Assembly (NCBI GenBank): GCA_038230275.1
Contig: JBBRNO010000009.1
Coordinates: forward strand, 1-64,000
DNA length: 64,000 nucleotides
Source of the DNA: JANXXV01 sp038230275
GTDB lineage: Bacteria > Acidobacteriota > Terriglobia > Bryobacterales > Bryobacteraceae
Reading direction: 5' to 3'
A model generated the notes under the pieces. It had not been told where the DNA came from. It searched no databases and was given only the letters and a program-made list of their open reading frames with translations. Positions 17,563 to 26,192 of the stretch are shown piece by piece. How positions within the stretch are numbered: position 1 is the stretch's first letter; the number at the start of each line of letters is the position of its first letter. A program made the position numbers and the translations under genes.

Positions 17563-19416
17563 ATGCTGAAGACTGCAGGTTGGTTGCTGTGTTGTTCCGC
17601 GCTGGTGGCGCAGGAGTGGCATTCCTATGGCGGCGATGCCGGCGGGATGAAATATTCCGCGCTGAAACAGATCAATCGGGCGAATGTTAGCCAGCTGAAA
17701 GTGGCCTGGACATTTCATACGGGCGATGTGAGCGATGGGACTTCTTTGCCCACCAAGAGCGCCTTTGAAGCGACGCCGCTGATGGTGGATGGCGTGCTGT
17801 ATCTGACCACGCCGTTCAACCGGCTGATCGCGTTGGATGCCGATACGGGCAAGCAGTTGTGGGCGTACGATCCGCACTTGAATCAAGAGCAGATTTACAA
17901 CTTGTACATTAATCGAGGGGCTGCCTACTGGACCGACGGACGGCGGAAGCGCATCGTCTACGGCACGCTGGACGGCAGGCTGCTTTCAATTGACGCGGCT
18001 ACGGGAAAACCGGACGCGGAGTTTGGAACCAATGGCGCCGTTGATTTGCGGGAAGGCGCTGCGGCCAAGTTCCCGCGGCGCGCTTACGGCATGACTTCGC
18101 CGCCGGCGATTTATAAGAATCTGGTGATCTGTGGATCGCTGACGGCGGACGGGGAGCCGCATGGTCCAAACGGCGATGTGCGGGCGTTCGATGTAGCCAC
18201 GGGTAAGCTGGTGTGGCGTTTCCACACTGTTCCGCTGGAAGGGGAGCCCGGGTTTGAGACTTGGGAGAAGGGAGCGACGGTGGATCGGGCGGCGGTGAAT
18301 GCGTGGTCGATTCTGAGTGTGGATGAAGCGCGGGGCATGGTGTTTCTGCCGCTGACTTCGCCTGCCTACGACTACTACGGAGGGGACCGGAAAGGCGCTG
18401 GGCTGTATGGCGATTCCCTAGTTGCGCTGGAGGCGGCAACCGGTAAGCGGATCTGGCATTTTCAAACGGTGCACCACAATATTTGGGACTACGATTTGCC
18501 GGCGCAGCCGAGCCTGGTAACGGTGACTCGCGGTGGAAAGCCGGTGGCCGCGGTGGCGCAGGTGACTAAGACCGGGTTTACGTTCCTGTTCGACCGCCAG
18601 ACCGGCAAGCCGCTATTCGACATTGAAGAGCGCAGTGTGCCCGCGAGCGAAGTGCCGGGCGAACAGGCTGCGACGAGTCAGCCGTTTCCCTTGAAGCCGC
18701 CGCCTTACGAGCGGCAGTCTATGACGGCGGAAGAGTTGACGGACGTGACGCCGGAATCGCGCGCGTATTGCGCCAAGCTGATTGAGGGGGCGGCGTTTGG
18801 CACCTTGTTCACCCCCATTGGATTGAAGCCGACGGTGTTATTTCCGGGCACGAACGGGGGCGCGAATTGGGGTGGCGGATCGTTCGATCCGGAGACGCAC
18901 ACGCTGTATGTGAATTCCATGGACGTAGGGATGCTGTACCGGATGGCGAAGCGGCCGGAGGGTGCGGAGATTCCGTATCGGGCACAGGGTTCGGGCACGC
19001 CGAACTCGCGATTTTGGGATCAGAAGATGAATCCCTGCCAGAAGCCACCGTGGGGAAATCTGACCGCGATCGACTTGGACAAGGGAGTGTTCCGCTGGCA
19101 GTCCGTATTGGGCGTGGTGGATGAGTTGATTGCGAAAGGCGTGCCGCCGACGGGTGCGCCGAATATGGGCGGTTCTATTGTGACCGCGGGCGGGCTGGTG
19201 TTTATTGGGGCGACGAATGATAGCCGGTTTCGCGCGTTCGATAAAGCGACGGGTAAAGAGTTGTGGACCACACGGCTTCCGGCAAGCGGCCATGCCACGC
19301 CGCTGACGTATGTTGGTAAGAAGTCCGGCAAGCAGTTTGTGGTGATTGCGGCCGGGGGAGGGAACAAATACAACGCTACTTACTCGGATTCGCTGGTTGC
19401 TTACTGGCTGCCTTGA
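17563..19416 (+). CDS. PQQ-dependent dehydrogenase (periplasmic quinoprotein)
   Basis: A protein of 617 residues with a short signal peptide (residues 1-16). The body is an eight-bladed PQQ propeller: repeated blade motifs LIALDADTGKQLWAY, LSIDAATGKP, VRAFDVATGKLVW and LVALEAATGKRIW, plus the HHNIWDYDLPAQPSLV segment typical of glucose/alcohol dehydrogenases. It should oxidise an alcohol or sugar in the periplasm and pass electrons to a cytochrome or quinone. No cytochrome c domain is fused, and the next gene encodes a separate multiheme cytochrome that overlaps it by four bases. The substrate cannot be told from sequence. Confidence 0.88.
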   Translation: MLKTAGWLLCCSALVAQEWHSYGGDAGGMKYSALKQINRANVSQLKVAWTFHTGDVSDGTSLPTKSAFEATPLMVDGVLYLTTPFNRLIALDADTGKQLWAYDPHLNQEQIYNLYINRGAAYWTDGRRKRIVYGTLDGRLLSIDAATGKPDAEFGTNGAVDLREGAAAKFPRRAYGMTSPPAIYKNLVICGSLTADGEPHGPNGDVRAFDVATGKLVWRFHTVPLEGEPGFETWEKGATVDRAAVNAWSILSVDEARGMVFLPLTSPAYDYYGGDRKGAGLYGDSLVALEAATGKRIWHFQTVHHNIWDYDLPAQPSLVTVTRGGKPVAAVAQVTKTGFTFLFDRQTGKPLFDIEERSVPASEVPGEQAATSQPFPLKPPPYERQSMTAEELTDVTPESRAYCAKLIEGAAFGTLFTPIGLKPTVLFPGTNGGANWGGGSFDPETHTLYVNSMDVGMLYRMAKRPEGAEIPYRAQGSGTPNSRFWDQKMNPCQKPPWGNLTAIDLDKGVFRWQSVLGVVDELIAKGVPPTGAPNMGGSIVTAGGLVFIGATNDSRFRAFDKATGKELWTTRLPASGHATPLTYVGKKSGKQFVVIAAGGGNKYNATYSDSLVAYWLP

Positions 19417-19817
19417 CGTTGCGCGCGGAGCCCTTCAGCCACAAGCGGCATGAGACGTTGAAGCTGGCTTGCACGATGTGCCACGCGGATGCGATGAAGG
19501 CCGAGCGGGCCGGTTTTCCGAAGGCAGAGACGTGTCTGGTGTGCCATAAGCGCGATGGCGATGGGCGGGCCGGCCTAGCGGGCGAGGTGCTGGATCATAT
19601 TCCGTCGCAGCAGTTGCATAAGCTGCCGGACTTCGTGTTCTTCAGCCATGCGCGGCATGGGACGGCGAAGGTGGAATGCCGGTCTTGCCACGGGGATGTG
19701 GTTGCGCGCGAGGTACTGGAGTTGGAGCATCCGCCGAATATGAAGGCATGCATTGAGTGCCATCGGGCGAAGAAGGCGGCGGTGGGGTGTACGGCTTGTC
19801 ATGAGTTGGGGCAATAA
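19413..19817 (+). CDS. Periplasmic five-heme c-type cytochrome
   Basis: At least 134 residues with five CxxCH heme-binding motifs (CTMCH, CLVCH, CRSCH, CIECH, CTACH) and extra His residues (FSHKRHE, FFSHARHG) suited to bis-His ligation, as in cytochrome c3/c7-like proteins. It should accept electrons from the PQQ dehydrogenase encoded just upstream. The only canonical start is TTG at 19413 (TTGA overlap), which would leave no signal peptide. Yet the same frame stays open upstream to a TAA at 19317 and reads a signal-like segment (YLLGFAGCLLAALTLRAEPF) without any ATG, GTG or TTG. Heme attachment needs export, so the true start is unresolved. Confidence 0.8.
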   Translation: MTLRAEPFSHKRHETLKLACTMCHADAMKAERAGFPKAETCLVCHKRDGDGRAGLAGEVLDHIPSQQLHKLPDFVFFSHARHGTAKVECRSCHGDVVAREVLELEHPPNMKACIECHRAKKAAVGCTACHELGQ

Positions 19818-19831
19818 AGGTTCCCTGCGAT

Positions 19832-20080
19832 TTATGGCGCGTTGTTCAATTCCCACGTGGTCGGTAGGGGGAATTGAACCAGTGCGCCGTCTTTCCCAAA
19901 ATCCAGATAGTCGAGTTGGAGGGGAAACTTCCGATATTCTTTCCGGTAGGAAGCCAGTGCGCCATTGAGGTCGTGAAGAGTCTGCACGGCGGTATCATGA
20001 TGCGTTTTGGCGATGTCTTCTTGGGTCCGGACCTGCTCTTGCCGGGCGTGGCGCCCGCGCCGGCAACGGTAGCATTCCAA
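19832..20080 (-). CDS. Small hypothetical protein, pseudopilin-tail-like
   Basis: An open frame of 82 residues, TTG start at 20080, eight bases after the stop of the PhoD gene. The first 20 residues are Arg/Cys-rich and unconvincing, but the rest (HDTAVQTLHDLNGALASYRK, then EYRKFPLQLDYLDFG) reads like the helix-to-globular transition of type II secretion pseudopilins and related small secreted proteins. No prepilin leader or hydrophobic N-terminus is present, so it may be a remnant of a longer gene. It has no clear ribosome-binding site. Confidence 0.3.
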   Translation of the reverse strand: MECYRCRRGRHARQEQVRTQEDIAKTHHDTAVQTLHDLNGALASYRKEYRKFPLQLDYLDFGKDGALVQFPLPTTWELNNAP

Positions 20081-20087
20081 GGTCTGG

Positions 20088-22064
20088 TCAAAGCGATAAC
20101 TTCGGATCGCCGTTGAGCACGTCCACCTTTAGCGCCGGATGCTCGCCCTTGCCCCACAGTCTGGCGTGCGCTCTGACCCGATAATTCAGCGGGCCGCCAT
20201 CGACGCGATCGCTTCGCTCGAGCGGCCGCGGGATACAGACGAATTCTGTCTCCAGTGCATCCTGCGCCGCCCGAACAACTGCGTATCCGTGGCCACCCAT
20301 ATCGACGAACGCAACATGCGGCGCCAGATCGGGATTGGAGAACTCGCGCGCCTTGGCGGCATCGCCGCTTCGTGCATATTCCAGGCAGGATCGCACTCCA
20401 TGTTTCACCAACATGTTGATCCCGGGAACATACAATGGGCGCAGTGCGTGGGTTTTCGGGAAATTGTGTTCCTGAGCTTCCATGGTTCCGGGAGCCGAGA
20501 TCGATCCGGTGACGAAGGCGAGCCCGACCGGCTGGAACGGCTTCGGCGGCAGGGTCGCCGCAGCCAGCCCCGCCCAGAAGCTGTGGCGATCGCCTGAAAC
20601 AGAAGCGAACCCCGTGATCCCGTGCGTCGAAATGAAATCGTAGATTTCTCCGCGCTCGTGATAGGCGCTACTAAAGTCACCGCTGGGCATGACCGCAAAT
20701 CCCTCGCCGTGCCAGGGCTTCGTGATTCCTTCGGGCAAGTTTTGCGGATCCACGCGCATCGGAAGGGTCGCCACCGTATTTCCCCAAATTTTCCAAGTGG
20801 CCTGCGATGCTCGCAGGCGCTCCAGAAACCAGGCTTTCTGTTTGGCGCCCAGAATTGTCTGCGGCGGACGCTCCGTTTTGAAATCTGCAATGATGTGGCC
20901 CGCATCCATCTTTTCCACCGCCTCTTCCGGCACCAGTCCCGGAAAGTCGGGGCTGTCTAGCGGGTCCGATTCGTCCATTGAGAGCGGGTCCTGGGAACGG
21001 TAACTTCGTTGATCGGTGATGATCAACTCGACGTGACGGCCCCAGCGGAGCGCGCGATAACCGCGGAGGCTGTTGATCGCCGTGAGGTTGTTCGGTTCCT
21101 GGCCCAGCCCGTCCTTATCGAAACGGGTCACTGGCGCATCGGCGACACGCGGGGGATCGAAGGTCTCCAGGGATTTCGATTGCGGTTGCGCCATCCGCGC
21201 AGGTTGGAATTCGAAGAACGCCTGGTTCGCCGCCACTTTCAGGGTTTGCGCCGGACGATCTTTTCCGAAGAACTTCTGAATGCCCTGCCAGCCCTGCCAA
21301 CTGAATTCGTGGTTATCCCACATCGGCACGAACGGCCAGCGCGCCCGCGCATCCTGAAGATCCGGGTCGTGCAGATAGCCTTTGTAGACAGCGCGATAAT
21401 CCTCCAGCGTGGTGGGAACGTGGAAATCACGTATCTTCTCGCCGTGTGGATAGCGCACCACCTCGCGAATCCGCCGATCGTAATAGGCCGGACGATCTTC
21501 CGGATACCAGACCATTTCGTAGATGAAGTCGCCCAGGTGCAGCACGAAACCGAGCCGCTCCGATTCCGTCGCGCGCTCGTCCTCGTGGATCATCCGCCGG
21601 TACGCATTCTGCGCGCCCTGGTTGGCGTTTTGGCAACTCACAAACGCGAAGCGGACTGGGCGTGGGTCATTGGGCGCGGGTGCGGTGATGGTGCGGCCTA
21701 TGCGACTGCCGGAGCCGTCGGGCGCCATGAAGCGAAACCAATACACATGGGCAGGCTTCAATCCACCGGCCAGCACGCGGCAAGTTCCATCGGCAGCCTG
21801 CGACACGGGAGCAGTGGCTGTTGTCACGATCTTGCGGAAGTCCTCGTCTTCCGCGACCTCCACAAACAGCTTGCCCACGCTCGTATCGCCCGCCCGTGTC
21901 CAGAGGATCACGCTCTTGTCATCGGGATCGCCGGAAGCGACGCCTTCCGGAAACAGGTCGCGGCGCTCCCTCCATTTCACGGCTGGAGGTCTTGCCGGCT
22001 TTCCCCACGCCGCGACCGCTCCAATCGCCGCGGCGCTTTGCAAGAATGATCGACGAGTTTTCAT
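20088..22064 (-). CDS. PhoD-like alkaline phosphatase (Tat-exported)
   Basis: A protein of 658 residues. The start at ATG 22064 is preceded by a GGGGG ribosome-binding site and gives a twin-arginine signal (MKTRRSFLQSAAAIGAVAAW). An N-terminal Ig-like PhoD_N domain (about 30-130; FPEGVASGDPDDKSVILWTR, RFMAPDGSGSRIGR) precedes the metallophosphatase domain (about 135-560) with FAFVSCQN, HLGDFIYE, WDNHEFSWQGW and SGDRHSFWAG, which carry the Fe/Ca ligands of the PhoD family. It hydrolyses phosphomonoesters or diesters in the periplasm. The frame is open further upstream to 22412, but that part is not protein-like. Confidence 0.88.
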   Translation of the reverse strand: MKTRRSFLQSAAAIGAVAAWGKPARPPAVKWRERRDLFPEGVASGDPDDKSVILWTRAGDTSVGKLFVEVAEDEDFRKIVTTATAPVSQAADGTCRVLAGGLKPAHVYWFRFMAPDGSGSRIGRTITAPAPNDPRPVRFAFVSCQNANQGAQNAYRRMIHEDERATESERLGFVLHLGDFIYEMVWYPEDRPAYYDRRIREVVRYPHGEKIRDFHVPTTLEDYRAVYKGYLHDPDLQDARARWPFVPMWDNHEFSWQGWQGIQKFFGKDRPAQTLKVAANQAFFEFQPARMAQPQSKSLETFDPPRVADAPVTRFDKDGLGQEPNNLTAINSLRGYRALRWGRHVELIITDQRSYRSQDPLSMDESDPLDSPDFPGLVPEEAVEKMDAGHIIADFKTERPPQTILGAKQKAWFLERLRASQATWKIWGNTVATLPMRVDPQNLPEGITKPWHGEGFAVMPSGDFSSAYHERGEIYDFISTHGITGFASVSGDRHSFWAGLAAATLPPKPFQPVGLAFVTGSISAPGTMEAQEHNFPKTHALRPLYVPGINMLVKHGVRSCLEYARSGDAAKAREFSNPDLAPHVAFVDMGGHGYAVVRAAQDALETEFVCIPRPLERSDRVDGGPLNYRVRAHARLWGKGEHPALKVDVLNGDPKLSL

Positions 22065-22573
22065 GATTACCCCCGGTTCCGGGCCAATTTCGCCCTGATG
22101 TAAGTACGTACGAAACACACTTTTGTCCTTTTGCGGTGCGTCGCTGGGGAGCACTTTCTCGCGCGACCGCGAGTGGAGTGTCCGCGGATGGGGTGGACGA
22201 ATTCCCAACCGCTCCGTTACAGTCGCGGCTCGGAACCTACTGTTCGAGACCGAGCCGCGCGCGTGAGCAAGCTGCTTCTTGTGTCCAGATATTTGCCGGA
22301 CAGTACATAGAGTGGCGTCCTGTGGCGTTAAGAGTGTATATCGGTAGCGATTCAGCCGGCAGGCGAGCGGAAGCAACCAGTCCGTTTCCGGCAACGCAGG
22401 TTGTCTTCGCAAGCGATGACACCGGATACCAAGCGCGCTACCTCGGCGAGGTGCGGCACCGTGAGGCGAGGAGTCCCGAGGCCGTGCCGAGGTCGAGATC
22501 CATGACGAGGAGGCAAGCTCCGGGGCGCGCGTTGGTGTAGGATGGCATCAGGTCGTCCAACCGGAGCAATCGC
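22065..22573. other. Intergenic region of about 500 bases
   Basis: Divergent gap between the PhoD gene and the secreted orphan at 22574. All six frames give Arg/Ser-rich low-quality translations, so I see no gene. The one structure found is a perfect 9-base inverted repeat at 22225-22258, listed separately. Confidence 0.5.
22225..22258. repeat. Perfect inverted repeat (hairpin), possible dispersed element
   Basis: GCGGCTCGG at 22225-22233 and its exact reverse complement CCGAGCCGC at 22250-22258, separated by 16 bases. The right arm continues into GCGCGCGTGAGC. There is no T-run, so it is not a classic intrinsic terminator. It may be a palindromic intergenic repeat or a transcript hairpin. 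Confidence 0.4.
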
Positions 22574-23236
22574 ATGAATGTCCGCCATCTTGTGCCGTCC
22601 GTGAGCCGCCGGCTCCTGTCCATGGGAGTCCTCCTGTTGGCGGCCGGCTTGCAGCCGCCGGTTCACGCGTCAGACGTAGACCTTTCGAAGTTCAGGCGCA
22701 TCGAGCCGCAGTACATCGCGGCGCTGGGAGACCCCAAGGCCACCTCCGGCAACGGCGCGCAATCATGGGGCCTCTGGAGCCAGGACCCGGGCCCGCGCGG
22801 TTACAGGCTGGACCGCTACGATCAATTGAAGGCGGCCGGCGGCGTGACGCCGTCACAGTGGAAATTCGACGCTGCGGACTGGTGGCTGGAGGAACACGGC
22901 TTGATCATGGAGAAGCCGGCATTTCCGCTGCCTCCTGGGAAATACCTCGTCACGGGCGACCGCGAGGCGACGGCCGTGCTGACAATTCAGCCTAAGGACA
23001 AGGACGGCAATCAGCGGTGGGAACTCGCCGGCGGCGCGACCGTCTACGATGTCACCCATCTCGGATGCCGCGCCGGACGCTACACGCCGGCGACGGCTAA
23101 CAACTCGTGCTCGCCCGCGAACGTTCGGACCACGGGTTTCCCGGTGAATCCAGGGGCAGCCATGCCCGTCGTGAACGGCTGCCGCAAGCAGGACTACGCG
23201 GTGCTCATCGTCATCGGGTTACCCGCCACTCACTGA
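22574..23236 (+). CDS. Secreted hypothetical protein
   Basis: A protein of 220 residues. Signal peptide at residues 1-33 (LLSMGVLLLAAGL core, cleavage near VHAS). The mature domain has a DPKATSGNGAQSWGLWSQDP stretch near its start, a Trp-rich middle (SQWKFDAADWWLEEHG) and four Cys in its last third. The pattern is of a conserved single-domain exported protein but I cannot name the family. The composition (very GC-rich third positions) and its isolation between two non-coding gaps of 300-500 bases suggest possible acquisition by transfer, which is inference. ATG at 22574; the frame offers a second ATG at residue 17. Confidence 0.65.
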   Translation: MNVRHLVPSVSRRLLSMGVLLLAAGLQPPVHASDVDLSKFRRIEPQYIAALGDPKATSGNGAQSWGLWSQDPGPRGYRLDRYDQLKAAGGVTPSQWKFDAADWWLEEHGLIMEKPAFPLPPGKYLVTGDREATAVLTIQPKDKDGNQRWELAGGATVYDVTHLGCRAGRYTPATANNSCSPANVRTTGFPVNPGAAMPVVNGCRKQDYAVLIVIGLPATH

Positions 23237-23550
23237 GTCGCCGCAGGCAGGGCGCGACTTTCGCCACGTGACCACGCCGACACCCGAACGCTACTTCTCC
23301 ACCGAGTGGCCGGAGCGCCTCTAGGATCAGACCATTGCTCCCGAGTAGCGCCCTAGTGTTTACCGGGACCAGCGGGCGGATTGCCGGCCACTCGGAGAAT
23401 GCCGCACCGCGCTTCCCGTCAGTTGACGCAAAACGCCCTATGCGCATACATGCGGAGAGTAGCGCTCGAAGGGCCCTCTTCTCGGAAAGCGCCGGTACAG
23501 TCTTCTGACTTGGACTGGACACGGCAAAAGGCAAGGGGAAGTCACGACGA
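23237..23550. other. Intergenic region, nothing recognised
   Basis: Convergent gap between the secreted orphan and the NUDIX gene. No frame reads as a protein and no terminator hairpin with a T-run, repeat or RNA gene was seen. Confidence 0.4.
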
Positions 23551-24090
23551 TTACACTCGAAAATACCGCGCGGCCTTCAGTATCGCCACGCAGCTTGCAC
23601 CGTGCGTAATCTCGCTGCGCATCACCATCTCGACGGCTTCCGCAAATGGGACACGCAGGCACTCCAGCACCTCGCCGTCATCCGGATTCGACTCTCCGGC
23701 CTCCACATCGAGTGCCAGGAAAATGTAGTTCGGCGACCGCACTACGCTGGTGAATGGATCGATCACTCCCAGATCAATCCACTTCCGTGCAGAGAGTCCC
23801 GCTTCTTCGCGCAACTCACGCTTGGCGGCCTCCAGCGGACTTTCGCCTGCCTCGATCGCGCCACTTACTACTTCGGTGGAAAAGCGCTCGACACCGTACT
23901 TGTACTCCTTGACCAGGTACACTTCGCGCCGGTGATTTACCGCAAGGACCGACGATCCGGCGCTCATCTCAATCACACCGAAAGTCGCCGCGCCGCCATC
24001 GGGACGGACCACCTGGTCCTCGCGTAGATAGAGCCAGCGGCTGCGGTAGACATCGCGGCGCGATTGCAGCGCATATGCATGGTTTTCCAT
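23551..24090 (-). CDS. NUDIX hydrolase, ADP-ribose pyrophosphatase type
   Basis: A protein of 179 residues. The Nudix box is complete at residues 77-99 (Gly77, Glu83, Arg91-Glu92, Glu95-Glu96, Gly98), matching GX5EX7REUXEEXGU. The segments before it (VLAVNHRREVYLVKEYKYGV, RFSTEVVSG) and after it (ARKWIDLGVIDPFTS with an FLALDVE strand) fit the ADP-ribose pyrophosphatase/NudF subgroup, which hydrolyses ADP-ribose and similar nucleotide sugars with Mg. It is cytoplasmic. ATG at 24090 is divergent from the isomerase gene start at 24118, so both promoters must overlap the other gene or lie in this 27-base gap. Confidence 0.88.
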   Translation of the reverse strand: MENHAYALQSRRDVYRSRWLYLREDQVVRPDGGAATFGVIEMSAGSSVLAVNHRREVYLVKEYKYGVERFSTEVVSGAIEAGESPLEAAKRELREEAGLSARKWIDLGVIDPFTSVVRSPNYIFLALDVEAGESNPDDGEVLECLRVPFAEAVEMVMRSEITHGASCVAILKAARYFRV

Positions 24091-24117
24091 AACCGGATTA
24101 TAGTAAGAGAGAATTCC

Positions 24118-24993
24118 ATGACTCGCCGCAACTTCTTCTCCTCAACGCTTACGGGTACCGCCGCTGCCCTGGCCGCCGCTTCGCAATCGCAGGCTTCCGC
24201 ACGTCTGCCCATCAAGAAGGCCGTCCTGCTAAGCATGCTGCCGAAGACGATGAGCTACGCCGACCGGTTCAAAGTTGCCCATGATGCCGGCTTTGAAGAG
24301 GCGGAATGCGGCACCGAACCGGACGAGAAGATCGCCGAGGAGATCCGCAAGGCGGCGGAAGGCGCGAAAATCCGCATTCACTCGGTGATGAATAGCGATC
24401 ATTGGAAGTATCCACTCTCCTCGTCTGATCCGGCGGTTGTGGCCAAGTGTGTTTCGGGTATGGAGACCAGCCTGCGGAACGCACACCTCTGGGGGGCGGA
24501 TACGGTGCTGCTGGTTCCGGCGGTGGTCAATCCGGAGACCAGTTACGCCGAGGCGTACAAGCGATCGCAGATTCACATTCGCCGGATGCTGCCTTTGGCG
24601 GAAAAGCTGAACGTGATCATCGCGGTGGAAGAGGTCTGGAACAAATTCCTGCTGAGTCCGGTGGAATTTGCGCGCTATGTGGATGAATTCCAGAGCCCCT
24701 ATTTGAAGGCTTATTTCGATGTCGGCAATGTTGTTCTCTACGGCTATCCGCAGGATTGGATCCGCACGCTGGGCAAGCGCATTGTGAAGCTGCACCTGAA
24801 AGATTTTCAGTTCAAGCAGGGACAAACACAATGGACGGCGCTGCGCGAGGGCGACATCAACTGGAAGGAAATCTATAACGCGCTGAACGAGGTGGGTTAT
24901 CGCGGCACCGCCACTGTGGAACTGCCCGGCGGCGATCTGCCTTATCTCACCGAAGTGAGCAGGCGCGTGGATCTGATCTTCACCGGCGCCTGA
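24118..24993 (+). CDS. Sugar phosphate isomerase/epimerase (AP endonuclease 2 TIM barrel), exported
   Basis: A protein of 291 residues. Start ATG 24118 follows an AAGAGAGAA ribosome-binding region; an N-terminal MTRRNFFSSTLTGTAAALAA looks like a Tat or Sec signal. The rest is a Xylose isomerase-like TIM barrel (PF01261): metal-ligand strands include VIIAVEEVWN, LKAYFDVGNVV (Asp/His type pair), IVKLHLKDFQ and the final TATVELPGGD. Acidobacteria and Planctomycetes have many such exported paralogues, some acting on keto-sugars or inositols, but the substrate here is unknown. Confidence 0.85.
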   Translation: MTRRNFFSSTLTGTAAALAAASQSQASARLPIKKAVLLSMLPKTMSYADRFKVAHDAGFEEAECGTEPDEKIAEEIRKAAEGAKIRIHSVMNSDHWKYPLSSSDPAVVAKCVSGMETSLRNAHLWGADTVLLVPAVVNPETSYAEAYKRSQIHIRRMLPLAEKLNVIIAVEEVWNKFLLSPVEFARYVDEFQSPYLKAYFDVGNVVLYGYPQDWIRTLGKRIVKLHLKDFQFKQGQTQWTALREGDINWKEIYNALNEVGYRGTATVELPGGDLPYLTEVSRRVDLIFTGA

Positions 24994-25087
24994 CTTCTTA
25001 CCGTAAGGAAGCTACCGTAAGATAACGTCTACCTACTCTTCTTTCACGGGTTTTCCCTTCATTCTGTTAACGAAAGGAGAACGCACG

Positions 25088-26101
25088 GTGAAACATTTAT
25101 CAGCACTTTTGTTGCTCTCCGCCTTCGCTTTGCAGGCAGCAGTCCCGGAGGCGGAAGCGCTGAACAATCGCGGGGTCAATCAATTCCAAGGCGGCCGCTA
25201 TCGCGAAGCCGAAGGATCCTACACGAAGGCGATCGCGATCTGGCGCGAGCAGGGCGGCGCCAGCCTTGCCGCGGGGCTCAACAACCTGGGCGCCCTGTAC
25301 CGCGCGACGGGGAAATACGCCGAATCGGAGGCGCAGTATCTTGAGGCGCTCCAAATACAAACGAGCTTGTTCGGGAAGGATTCTATTCAATCCGTAAATG
25401 TTCTGAACAATCTGGCTCAACTTTATCGGGCGCAGGGGCGTTTGGACGATGCCCTCCGGCTTTCCCGCAAATCGGTTGCACTCACTCCGGAGGGGCATTC
25501 GGATCTGGTGGACCGGCTGGTAACGCTCGGGTCCGCCTATGCGGATCTGGGCCAACCGGACGAAGCGCTCACGCTATTCGGGCGTGCCGCTGCTCTGGCG
25601 GAATCTGTTCCGGGCGCGCCGCACCCGCGTCTGGCCGGCGTGTTGAATGACATGGCGCAGATCCACATTTCGCAGCGCCGCTTTGCGCAGGCGGAGCCGC
25701 TGGTGCGGCGTGCCATTGCCATCTGGGAGAGTGCGGCTGTGCCGGAGCAGCCAAATCTTGCCGTGGGATTGAACAATCTGGCGCAGACTTTGCGCTTCCA
25801 AGGGAACTATGCGGACGCGGAGCCGCTCTACCGCCGGTCGCTGCAAATTCTGGAAAGACGGCTGGGTGCGGACCATCCGGATTTCGCTAAGGAGTTAACG
25901 AACCTGGCGGATTTCTTTCATGAGCGCGGACGAGACGGCGGGGCAACCTTGCTCTACCAGCGGGCGCTGGGGGTGCTTGAACGTTCCTTGGGGCCGAACC
26001 ATCCTTTCACGGCCAAGGTGCGCGGGAATCTTGCACAGGTCTATCGCGCGCAGGGGCGCCGTACAGAAGCGGCGAATCTACTGCTACCCAGGAAATTTTG
26101 A
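25088..26101 (+). CDS. Secreted tetratricopeptide (kinesin-light-chain-type) repeat protein
   Basis: A protein of 337 residues starting at GTG 25088, seven bases after an excellent AAAGGAGA ribosome-binding site (25073-25080). A signal peptide (residues 1-18, LLLLSAFALQAAV) precedes about six 42-residue TPR_10/TPR_12 repeats covering nearly the whole protein (examples: GLNNLGALYRATGKYAESEA, NVLNNLAQLYRAQGRLDDAL, VGLNNLAQTLRFQGNYADAE). These 42-residue units form a superhelical protein-binding scaffold. No enzymatic domain is fused. Its partner is unknown. A short direct repeat (TACCGTAAG twice, about 14 bases apart) lies in the upstream gap. Confidence 0.85.
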   Translation: MKHLSALLLLSAFALQAAVPEAEALNNRGVNQFQGGRYREAEGSYTKAIAIWREQGGASLAAGLNNLGALYRATGKYAESEAQYLEALQIQTSLFGKDSIQSVNVLNNLAQLYRAQGRLDDALRLSRKSVALTPEGHSDLVDRLVTLGSAYADLGQPDEALTLFGRAAALAESVPGAPHPRLAGVLNDMAQIHISQRRFAQAEPLVRRAIAIWESAAVPEQPNLAVGLNNLAQTLRFQGNYADAEPLYRRSLQILERRLGADHPDFAKELTNLADFFHERGRDGGATLLYQRALGVLERSLGPNHPFTAKVRGNLAQVYRAQGRRTEAANLLLPRKF

Positions 26102-26192
26102 CCGATTCAGCCGCAGTTCTTTTCAATCGTGCTCGGCGTGCCGGTTGTTTCCTTCAATTGCTGTTTGGGCCTCCACATGCCCGGGGAAGGGT

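Noticed and set aside
21009..22049. Plus-strand frame of 346 residues
   Set aside because: Antisense to the PhoD metallophosphatase domain.
22225..22258. Hairpin as an intrinsic terminator for PhoD or its neighbour
   Set aside because: It lies upstream of both divergent genes and has no T-run.
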